Origin: Paracoccus sp. MA
GTDB lineage: Bacteria > Pseudomonadota > Alphaproteobacteria > Rhodobacterales > Rhodobacteraceae
Assembly (NCBI RefSeq): GCF_020990385.1
Contig: NZ_CP087598.1
Span: 354,001-418,000 of the forward strand
Direction of reading: 5' to 3'
DNA length: 64,000 nucleotides
The notes under the pieces were generated by a model. It worked only from the letters and a program-made list of their open reading frames with translations, was not told the DNA's origin and did no database searches. Below, in pieces: positions 25,304-32,269 of this stretch (its first letter is position 1; each line of letters opens with the position of its first letter). The position numbers were made by a program, and so were the translations under genes.

Positions 25304-25755
25304 CGAAGCCCGATCCCATCCCCGCGCGCCTGGCCGCGCTGAAGTCCATGTCCGTCACCCAGTTGAAGGCGGAGTGGCAGACCATCTTTGCCACGGCGGC
25401 GCCAAACAATAGTCGGGCGTTTCTCGAGAGCCGGTTGGCCTACCGCATCCAGGAACTGACTTATGGCGGTCCTGATCGCGAAACCCGGCGCATGCTCGAC
25501 CTGCTAGCCGACGAGGTCGGCGGCAGCCTGACACGCAAGAGCCAGATCGCCGATCCTCGCAATCCCGTGGTCGGCACGAGGCTGATCCGAGAATGGAACG
25601 GGGTCGAGCACACGATCACGGTCTTGCGGGACGGATTCGAGTGGCAAGGGCGACCGTACAAATCCTTGTCCGCGATTGCGCGGGCGATCACCGGGACGCG
25701 CTGGAATGGCTACCGCTTCTTCGGGTTGCGCGAACGAAAGCGGGGGAATGATTGA
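25300..25755 (+). CDS. DUF2924 domain protein
   Basis: A 151-residue basic protein. LRLAYRIQEL-like text (SRLAYRIQELTYGG), GTRLIREWNGVEHTITVLRDGFEWQGRPYKSLSAIARAITGTRWNGYRFFGL is the DUF2924 signature, with the SLSAIARxITGTRWNGxxFFGL block best conserved. The ATG at 25300 follows CACCGGAGAAACGC. DUF2924 genes nearly always precede a large serine recombinase; a role as recombination directionality or DNA-binding partner is inferred. Confidence 0.88.
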   Translation: MTKPDPIPARLAALKSMSVTQLKAEWQTIFATAAPNNSRAFLESRLAYRIQELTYGGPDRETRRMLDLLADEVGGSLTRKSQIADPRNPVVGTRLIREWNGVEHTITVLRDGFEWQGRPYKSLSAIARAITGTRWNGYRFFGLRERKRGND

Positions 25756-27080
25756 TGGATCAGCGTCCAAATCCCGTCCGCCGCCAGCGCTGCGCTATCT
25801 ACACGCGCAAGTCGTCCGAGGAAGGGCTGGAGCAGGAGTTCAACAGCCTGCACGCCCAACGAGAGGCCTGCGAGGCCTACATCGCCAGCCAACGCTCCGA
25901 GGGCTGGGTTCTGGTCCGCGATCAGTATGACGACGGCGGCATCTCGGGCGGGACGCTGGAACGGCCCGGCCTTAAGCAGCTTCTGGCCGACATTGAGGAC
26001 GGCCTGATCGATGTGGTGGTCGTCTACAAGATCGACCGCCTGTCGAGGTCGCTGATGGACTTCTCGAAGCTGGTCGAGGTCTTCGACCGCAACGGCGTGA
26101 CTTTCGTGTCGGTCACGCAGTCCTTCAACACCACCACGTCCATGGGGCGGCTGACGCTGAACATCCTGCTCAGCTTCGCGCAGTTCGAGCGCGAGGTCAC
26201 GGCCGAGCGCATCCGGGACAAGGTCCGCGCCTCCCGTATGAAGGGCATGTGGATGGGCGGCTATGTCCCGCTCGGGTACGATGTGAAGGACCGCAAGCTC
26301 GTGGTGAATGAAAACGAGGCTGCCACCGTGCGGGGCATCTTCGAGAGGTTCGTCGAGGTCGGATCAGCGACCGTGCTGGCCCGCGAACTGCGCCGCAAAG
26401 GGCTCCGCAACAAGCAGGGCACCTTGGTCGACAAGGGATATCTCTACAGAGTGCTGGTGAACCGCGTCTATCGCGGCGAGGCGGTCCACAAGGGCAAGGC
26501 CTATCCCGGCGAGCATCAGGCCATCATCGACGAGCAGCTGTGGGATCAGGTCCATGCCATCTTGCGGCAGAATCCGCGAAAGCGCGCCAACAACACCCGC
26601 GCGCAGGCGCCAGCGCTGCTCAAGGGGCTGATCTTCACGGCCACGGGCGCCGCCATGACCCCGAGCAGCACGAAGAAGGGCGCGCGGCGATACCGGTACT
26701 ACGTCTCGATGGACGTCATCAAAAACCGCGAACCCAGCGATGAAGGCATCCCGCGCCGTCTTCCTGCCGACCTCGTGGAAGCGGCCGTGGTGACCGAGTT
26801 GCGGCGGGTGATGCGCGCGCCCTCGATCACGGCGCAGGTCATCGCCCACTTGGCGCGCGAGGGTCACGCCTTCGCCGAGGCCGACGTGATCTCCGCGCTG
26901 CAGACGTTCGATGACGTCTGGGCCCAGCTGTTCCCTGCGGAGCAGACCCGGATCGTACAGTTGCTGGTGCGCCGGGTCACTGTGACGTCCGAGGGGCTGG
27001 TGATCGATGTCCGGACCGACGGCGTCTCGGGCGTCATGCGCGACATGATGGCGCCACGAAAGAAGGTGGCGGCGGAATGA
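25755..27080 (+). CDS. Serine recombinase (resolvase/invertase family)
   Basis: A 441-residue site-specific recombinase. The catalytic Ser20 lies in YTRKSSEEGLEQEF; later landmarks are DGGISGGTLERP, VYKIDRLSRSLMDF and SFAQFEREVTAERIRDK. A recombinase domain (LVVNENEAATVRGIFERFVE) follows, but the C-terminal beta-ribbon lacks the usual zinc cysteines and there is no long coiled coil, making it shorter than typical large serine integrases. Starts in a TGATG junction with DUF2924. It may move the right part of the accessory region. Confidence 0.92.
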   Translation: MDQRPNPVRRQRCAIYTRKSSEEGLEQEFNSLHAQREACEAYIASQRSEGWVLVRDQYDDGGISGGTLERPGLKQLLADIEDGLIDVVVVYKIDRLSRSLMDFSKLVEVFDRNGVTFVSVTQSFNTTTSMGRLTLNILLSFAQFEREVTAERIRDKVRASRMKGMWMGGYVPLGYDVKDRKLVVNENEAATVRGIFERFVEVGSATVLARELRRKGLRNKQGTLVDKGYLYRVLVNRVYRGEAVHKGKAYPGEHQAIIDEQLWDQVHAILRQNPRKRANNTRAQAPALLKGLIFTATGAAMTPSSTKKGARRYRYYVSMDVIKNREPSDEGIPRRLPADLVEAAVVTELRRVMRAPSITAQVIAHLAREGHAFAEADVISALQTFDDVWAQLFPAEQTRIVQLLVRRVTVTSEGLVIDVRTDGVSGVMRDMMAPRKKVAAE

Positions 27081-28300
27081 TGAAACCCGACGAGTCCATC
27101 CAGATCTTCGTGCCGCTCAAGGTTCGCAAGCAGAACGGGCGGCCGAAGATCATGCCGCCCGCCACCTATCTGCCCAGCGAAGACCGAACGCAGGATCCGC
27201 ATATCCTGCGCGCCATTGGTCGGGCGTGGGGCTGGCGGCGGCGGATGGAGGCTGGCGAATTCAACACGGTCACCGATCTGGCGAAAGCCGTGGGGCTTGC
27301 CGAACGCCATGTCAGCCGACAGCTGCGGCTCGCCTATCTCGCGCCAGGTGTCCTCAAGCGACTGGTCTACAAGCGCGAGGTGCCCGCCGTGACCCTGTTG
27401 AAACTGACCGACGTCGCGGCCCTGCCATGGCACGAACAGCCGGGGCAGGTGTTCGACTGAGCCTCCGTGAAAGCTCGCCTGAAACGTCGTCGCGGTCAGC
27501 GAGACATGCGCGTCCAGCGGCGGGTGCAGTTCGAATGCCTTCGGCTCGCGTGAGAAATTCCACAGCCGGAACAGGCGCCATTCCGACCGGCGCTCCTCGG
27601 CCACGGCCAGCTCGTTGCGGGTGATGTGGAAGGGCGTGCGCTCCCATCCGTTCGTCGTCTTGACCTCGATCAGCCGCGGGAACCCGTCCGGAGCGAAACT
27701 CGCAATGTCGTAGCCCGCGCCGTCGCCATCCTCCTCCGACACCCAGCGCACTTTGCGCGCCAGATCGTCACGTCCTGCCGTCCGCAATGCCGCGCGCTCA
27801 TGCGCCAACACACGCTCCTCGCCCGCGCGCCCGAGGGCCCGGTTGCGCTCGTCCCGGCCCGCCACGTCGAACTTGCGGGCGATGTGCAGCATCTGCTCAA
27901 GTTCTTGCGGCGGCGGCTGGTTCGACAGCGTCGGCGGCGGACCCACCCAGATCTGCGCCGCCTCGCGCAAACCGCCTGCGGGTTGCAGGTCAGGTTGGCG
28001 CCCGAGCCAGGCCGGGTTCAGCGCCAGCCACCGCGCCACGGCATCCACCAAGGTCATCTGGAAGTTGAACGCGGGCTTGTAACCGGGGATCCAGTCCTCG
28101 CCGAGCCCCTTCAGCACCGCGCTGATATTCTGGTGCTTGAACTCGACGGACCCCTCGGACCGGTCGTTCAGGAGCGGGAGGAGTGCGCGGCGGTGTTCAG
28201 CCTTGCTGTAGCGGCGCCCGGAGACGTCATCGGCCAGCATCGCGAAGTAATCCGCGACGATCAGGTCATTCTCTTCATCCGTCCAGGGCCCGTTCGACAT
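26864..28300 (-). CDS. DUF3883 domain protein; 3' end antisense to the recombinase operon
   Basis: The open frame is 478 codons, but only about the first 280 read as a normal protein: MSNGPWTDEENDLIVADYF, then a DUF3883 nuclease-like domain with GRAGEERVLAHE, YDIASF and the PRLIEVKTTNG motif (E-x-K of a PD-(D/E)XK fold), ending at LTATTFQASF. From about 27463 downward the frame continues without a stop across the HTH gene and the last 220 bases of the recombinase, and that part looks like a shadow. The native stop is probably missing or the gene was truncated. Often found as standalone restriction-type protein. Confidence 0.65.
   Translation of the reverse strand: MSNGPWTDEENDLIVADYFAMLADDVSGRRYSKAEHRRALLPLLNDRSEGSVEFKHQNISAVLKGLGEDWIPGYKPAFNFQMTLVDAVARWLALNPAWLGRQPDLQPAGGLREAAQIWVGPPPTLSNQPPPQELEQMLHIARKFDVAGRDERNRALGRAGEERVLAHERAALRTAGRDDLARKVRWVSEEDGDGAGYDIASFAPDGFPRLIEVKTTNGWERTPFHITRNELAVAEERRSEWRLFRLWNFSREPKAFELHPPLDAHVSLTATTFQASFHGGSVEHLPRLFVPWQGRDVGQFQQGHGGHLALVDQSLEDTWREIGEPQLSADMAFGKPHGFRQIGDRVEFASLHPPPPAPRPTNGAQDMRILRSVFAGQIGGGRHDLRPPVLLANLERHEDLDGLVGFHHSAATFFRGAIMSRMTPETPSVRTSITSPSDVTVTRRTSNCTIRVCSAGNSWAQTSSNVCSAEITSASAKA
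27077..27460 (+). CDS. Helix-turn-helix protein downstream of the recombinase
   Basis: A 127-residue protein overlapping the recombinase stop (ATGATG; either ATG at 27077 or 27080). Residues about 60-95 form a helix-turn-helix (NTVTDLAKAVGLAERHVSRQLRLAYLAP) like those of ParB/KorB or excisionase-type proteins. Fourth member of the small protein-DUF2924-recombinase-HTH operon, so probably a DNA-binding partner or a regulator of it. The DUF3883 frame runs antisense through the whole gene. Confidence 0.75.
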   Translation: MMKPDESIQIFVPLKVRKQNGRPKIMPPATYLPSEDRTQDPHILRAIGRAWGWRRRMEAGEFNTVTDLAKAVGLAERHVSRQLRLAYLAPGVLKRLVYKREVPAVTLLKLTDVAALPWHEQPGQVFD

Positions 28301-28697
28301 TGCGCCAGGCTATGGGCGCGAAGTCTGTTTGTTATCAGAGACTTCCGGCAGGGATCTTGCTGCTGTTGCCGGCCCATGCACCAGCGCACCGGCCCGGTGA
28401 TCGGCCGCCACGGAGCCGTCCTTCTGACCGCCCTGCGCCTTCGTGTCGGTCTCCGTCACCGGATTATCTCGCGAACGGGGCGACCCCATGAACCCGGTAA
28501 CCCATTGGAAATGCGAGGATGTTTTGCGCCGTCCTGTGGCCGTCGAGGGGCGCTCGAAGAGAGACGCAGGCCATTCGGAGACCCTTTCTACGTCAAGCGC
28601 CGGGTCTCCGAAGGGCGGATGGCCCTGCCAACGCCCTTTGAAACAAAAAGAAAAAAGGCACCAATCGGGGCCCTTGGACGGATTCAGCATTTGAGTG
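28301..28697. other. 397-bp gene-free stretch before tRNA-Ser
   Basis: No persuasive gene; the plus-strand open frame 28443-28694 has no ribosome site and unusual composition. It contains the terminator of tRNA-Ser at its right end. The right boundary of the accessory element may lie here, but no repeat of the tRNA-Ala 3' end is visible. Confidence 0.45.
28645..28673 (-). terminator. Intrinsic terminator of tRNA-Ser
   Basis: On the minus strand GGCCCC and GGTGCC form a hairpin around GATT, with one mismatch, followed by six U and a second U-rich stretch. It lies 25 bases beyond the tRNA 3' end. Confidence 0.72.
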
Positions 28698-28787
28698 TGG
28701 CGGAGACGAAGGGATTCGAACCCTCGAGGCGGTTTCCCGCCTGCACCCTTAGCAGGGGTGTGCCTTCGACCACTCGGCCACGTCTCC
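28698..28787 (-). tRNA. tRNA-Ser(GCT)
   Basis: A 90-base class II tRNA with CCA encoded. Acceptor GGAGACG pairs with CGTCTCC, discriminator G. The anticodon loop CTGCTAA gives GCT (AGC/AGU codons). The long variable arm is GCAGGCGGGAAACCGCCT-like and the T arm GAGGGTTCGAATCCCTT is canonical. A second common integration target, at the right side of the accessory region. Confidence 0.96.
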
Positions 28788-28934
28788 GTCGCCCCGTATA
28801 TGGATCGGGCATCTCGGAAACAAGGGCTTTTTCGCAAGCAGAACCGGCGCCGGTCGCCCGCATTGAACCGCACCGGGTTTGCCGGGCGCTGATTTTGGTG
28901 AGTTACGGGACCATGGTTCAGTTCCAGGGTCGTA

Positions 28935-28988
28935 ATGAGCTTGAATCATAGGTCGCCGACCAGCGGAAGCCCTTTTGTCAACACGACC
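28935..28988 (-). mobile_element. Remnant left end of a diverged IS427-like element
   Basis: 54 bp match the left terminus of the 851-bp IS (ATGAGCTTGAATCATAGG at one side, CCCTTTTGTCAACACGACC at the other) but differ over about 18 bases in the middle. It therefore comes from a related, not identical, IS. It abuts IS copy 3 through the shared TA. Confidence 0.8.
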
Positions 28989-28990
28989 TA

Positions 28991-29841
28991 GGTCATGTTG
29001 ACAAATGGCGGAGCCAGAGCCTGATGCAGGCGACGTCGACGAAGCCAAGGAAGCTTTCGGCGGTTTTGTCGTAGCGGGTTGCAAGGCGGCGGCTATTTTT
29101 CAGCTTGTTGAAGCAGCGCTCGACCATGTTGCGCAGGGTGTAGATGGTCATGTCGACAGCCTTGCGCACCCTTCGGTTCCTTCGCATCGGTATCATGGGC
29201 AGGGCGTTGCGGCTCTCGATGTCTTCCCGAATTTTATCAGAGTCATAGCCCCTGTCGGCGACCAGAACTGCTGGTTGCGGCAGGTTGTCGGCCATCACCA
29301 TATCATAGCCGGTGTAGTCGGAATCCTGCCCCGGCGTGATCTCGGTCCTCATCGGGAGGCCTGCGCCGTTGACGCGGAGATGGATCTTGGTCGAGAAGCC
29401 ACCTCTCGAACGGCCAAGAGCCTCTTTCGGAGTCCCCCTTTTGCGCCCGCCGCATGATGATGGGCGCGGATCACAGTGCTATCAACCATCTGGAGCTTGT
29501 CTGGCGCGATCCCAGCGTGGTTCAGCGCATCCAGGATATCCTCCCACAGTCCCGCCAAAGTCCAGCGGCGGAACTGACGGTAGACCGAGGACCACTTGCC
29601 AAACTCTTCGGGCAGATCGCGCCATGGCGCACCAGTCCTTGCGATCCAGAATATACCATTCAGAACAAGACGATGGTCCGCAGGTTTCCGCCCGTTAGGG
29701 TGCCGGACGGCACGAATGAAGCCCTCGAAGAAGGTCCACTCATCGTCGGATATCAGGTTGCGTGCCAAGTTCATCTCCCACGTAGAGATGAGCTTGAATC
29801 ATAGGACGACTGCCAGAGGAATCCCTTTTGTCAACACGACC
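28991..29841 (-). mobile_element. IS5-family (IS427-like) insertion sequence, copy 3
   Basis: The same 851-bp IS in inverted orientation, bordered by TA at 28989-28990 and 29842-29843. It inserted into the CTAG formed by the end of the diverged IS remnant. With copies 1 and 2 in the opposite orientation 19 kb away, recombination would invert the whole accessory block between them. Confidence 0.93.
28993..29774 (-). CDS. IS5-family transposase, two overlapping frames (copy 3)
   Basis: Frame A is 29774 down to 29349 and frame B 29352 down to 28993. Both translations equal those of copies 1 and 2. The A4G5 slip site is retained, so a -1 shift can yield the full DDE transposase. Confidence 0.88.
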
Positions 29842-29843
29842 TA

Positions 29844-30345
29844 GATCGCGCCCATCTGCCCGGACAGGGCCTGGTACATCGCTGGCCGGATCTGCCGGCG
29901 CGTTCTCCAAGACCTTCAGGCTCGCCGGCCCCTTCGGCGCCACCAGTCCGAACTGGGCCAGATGCCCGCGGAGGGCGTTGATGAGTTGCTTGCGCTGCCG
30001 GACCAGGCGTTGATGCGTCCGAAACGGTCGTCCATCAGGGCGCCATCGGTTCAAGCCCGATGGACGACGCGCGACCCTGTGTGTCGGCACTCTTGATCGC
30101 CACGAACCGCATGGCCGGGCGCAGGGCTGCCTCCGCAATCGCCTCAGCATCAGCCCGGCCATGCTTCTGGCGCTTTACGAACGGCTTCACATACACAGCA
30201 GGCACCAGACGTATTTCGTGACCGTGGGATTGCGCCACGCGGCCCCGGTGACGCGACGTGGCGCAGGCCTCCATGGCCACCACGCACGCAGGTTGCTCCG
30301 CCAGTAGCGCTGCAAACCATCAAGGCATACAAGATGCCGTCGGGT
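29844..30345 (-). pseudogene. IS110-family transposase remnant, frameshifted and truncated
   Basis: Pieces of an IS110-type DEDD transposase appear in changing frames. ALLAEQPACVVAMEAC then HGHEIRLVPAVYVKPFVKRQKHGRADAEAIAEAALRPAMRF lies in one frame (around 30040-30315). FRTHQRLVRQRKQLINALRGHLAQFGLVAPKGPASL lies in another (around 29900-30030). At least two frameshifts are needed, and the C-terminal half is gone at the IS copy 3 border. No function is possible. Confidence 0.82.
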
Positions 30346-30578
30346 GGGGGCATCCACCGCATCGGTTCACATCACCTCTCGTCATGCGCCGGGTGTTGTG
30401 AAGGCCCCGCGCTTGGGCCTATCAATGGAACGCGAGCAGGAGGAACGCCGGTTGGCGCCGGGCAGCGCCCGCAAGGGCCTGGCACGGCGCGGTTACAGGG
30501 TTGGGAGGGGCAGGGGGCCATGCGTGATTCCTCTGACGGCAAGGTTTGGTCCGCATCCGGCGCGCAGGAGGGCGGGCG

Positions 30579-32027
30579 GTGACGGGGGCCGACGATCCGC
30601 TGCGCCACGAGCAGCGCGAGATGGTGACGCTGGTCACCGCGCGGGTGCGCGACGCCATCCTGCGCAAGCCGCATTTCGTCGATGCGGATACCGATCTGGT
30701 CACGCTCTGCGGCGAGCTGGCGGCGCGCGGCATCGCCGATGCGCTGGTGCGCGACGGCGACAGGCTCGGCATCTTCACCACGACGAACCTCGTGCAGGCG
30801 ATCCTGCGCGATGCGCCGCCCGCGGCGCTGAAGGTGCGCGACTTCACCAGCTTCAACCCCCGCTCGGTTTCGGTCGAGGACGACCTTTACGACGCGATGA
30901 TGCTGATGCTGCGGCACCGCATCCACCGCGTGCTGGTGCGCAAGGGCGACGAGGTGGTCGGCATCCTCAGCCAGATGGACCTGATGGGCTTCCTGGCCAA
31001 CCAGTCTCATCTGGTCTCGGCCGAGATCGCGCGGGCGACCAGCCCGGCCGAACTGGCCCGGCCCGCCGCCCAGGTCGAGGCGCTGATCCGCGTCCTGCAC
31101 GGCGACGGCGTCCGCATCGAGGTCATCGCCGGGCTGGTGGGCGGGCTGAACCGGCAGATCTTTCGCCGGCTGTGGCAGATGCTGGCGCCGCAGGCGCTGC
31201 GCGAGAACAGCTGCCTGATCGTCATGGGCAGCGAAGGCCGGTCCGAACAGATCATCCGCACCGATCAGGACAATGCGCTGATCCTGCGCGAGGGTTTTGC
31301 CTTCGACGGGCTCGACCGCGTGACGCGGGCCTTCACCGAGGCGCTGATCTCCTTCGGCTATCCGCCCTGTCCGGGCGGCATCATGCTGAGCCGGCCGCTG
31401 TGGTGCCAGGACGTGCGGGGCTTCGGCGACACGCTGCGCGACTGGATCCATGGCGACGACGCCGAGGGGCCGATGAACCTGGCCATCTTCCTCGACGCCG
31501 CCGCCGTCGCCGGGGACGAGAGCCTGCTGGCCGCGCTGCGCGAGCGGTTGCGGCGCATGCTGACCGGCAGCGACAGCTTTCACGCCCGCTTCGCCGCCGC
31601 GATCCGGCAGTTCGACAGCGGCGCCGAGGGCGGCTGGTGGCGCCGCCTGCCGGGCCTGCGCGGGCCCGAAGCGGCTGAGATCGACCTGAAGAAGCTGGGC
31701 ATCTTTCCGGTGGTGCATGGCACCCGGGCGCTGGCGCTGGAGCATGGCGTGGCCGCGACCGGCACCGCCGCCCGGCTGCAGGCGCTGTCCGCGGCGGGGC
31801 GCATCGACGCCGGGCTGGCCCGCGACCTGGCCGATGCGCTGCATTGCATGATGGCGCTGAAGCTGGACAGCAACCTGGCGCAGATCGCCCGCGGGCAGGC
31901 GCCCGACAACAGCATCCGCCCGGCCGAGCTGGGCCGGCTGGACCGGCAGGCCCTGCGCGATTCGCTGAACATCGTGCGGGACTTCAAGCAATGGCTGGGC
32001 CAGCATTACCGGCTGGACCTGCTATGA
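30579..32027 (+). CDS. CBS-pair / DUF294 nucleotidyltransferase-like protein
   Basis: About 482 residues: two CBS motifs (VRDAILRKPHFVDADTDL and HRVLVRKGDEVVGILSQMDL) followed by a DUF294 nucleotidyltransferase-like domain. LIVMGSEGRSEQIIRTDQDNALI gives the GSxxRxE...DxD active site of the GlnD/Pol-beta-like fold, and an alpha-helical C-terminal DUF294 domain follows. Many relatives also carry an N-terminal cyclic-nucleotide domain, absent here. I prefer GTG at 30579 with GGAGGGCGGGCG before it over TTG at 30546. Heads the transporter-kinase operon, where such proteins are thought to take part in acetate-type sensing. An IS110 scar ends about 230 bases upstream. Confidence 0.85.
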   Translation: MTGADDPLRHEQREMVTLVTARVRDAILRKPHFVDADTDLVTLCGELAARGIADALVRDGDRLGIFTTTNLVQAILRDAPPAALKVRDFTSFNPRSVSVEDDLYDAMMLMLRHRIHRVLVRKGDEVVGILSQMDLMGFLANQSHLVSAEIARATSPAELARPAAQVEALIRVLHGDGVRIEVIAGLVGGLNRQIFRRLWQMLAPQALRENSCLIVMGSEGRSEQIIRTDQDNALILREGFAFDGLDRVTRAFTEALISFGYPPCPGGIMLSRPLWCQDVRGFGDTLRDWIHGDDAEGPMNLAIFLDAAAVAGDESLLAALRERLRRMLTGSDSFHARFAAAIRQFDSGAEGGWWRRLPGLRGPEAAEIDLKKLGIFPVVHGTRALALEHGVAATGTAARLQALSAAGRIDAGLARDLADALHCMMALKLDSNLAQIARGQAPDNSIRPAELGRLDRQALRDSLNIVRDFKQWLGQHYRLDLL

Positions 32028-32269
32028 GGCGGCGCGACGGACCCCCGGCGCAGGTGCTGCTGGCGCTGTGCGGCGCCGGTTTCCTGCTGTTCAACTTTCC
32101 GCTGCTGCTGATCTGGGACCAGCCGCTGACGGTGCTTGGCCTGCCGCTTCTGCCGGTGGCGCTGTTCGTGATCTGGGCGGGGCTGATCGCGGCGCTGGCC
32201 TGGGTCAGCGCGTCGCGCGGCGGGCGGGGCGGCAAGGAGCCGGAGAAGCAGAAGGAGCGGGACGGATGA
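32024..32269 (+). CDS. Small two-helix membrane protein
   Basis: An 81-residue protein with two hydrophobic helices (VLLALCGAGFLLFNFPLLLI and LPLLPVALFVIWAGLIAALA) and a basic, charged C-terminal tail. It overlaps genes on both sides in ATGA. Small membrane partners of this size commonly precede solute:sodium symporter-type proteins, so it is probably an auxiliary subunit of the following transporter-kinase. No named family assigned. Confidence 0.72.
   Translation: MRRRDGPPAQVLLALCGAGFLLFNFPLLLIWDQPLTVLGLPLLPVALFVIWAGLIAALAWVSASRGGRGGKEPEKQKERDG

Noticed and set aside
28443..28694. An 83-codon plus-strand frame before tRNA-Ser
   Set aside because: No ribosome site, atypical composition, and it ends inside the tRNA-Ser terminator region.
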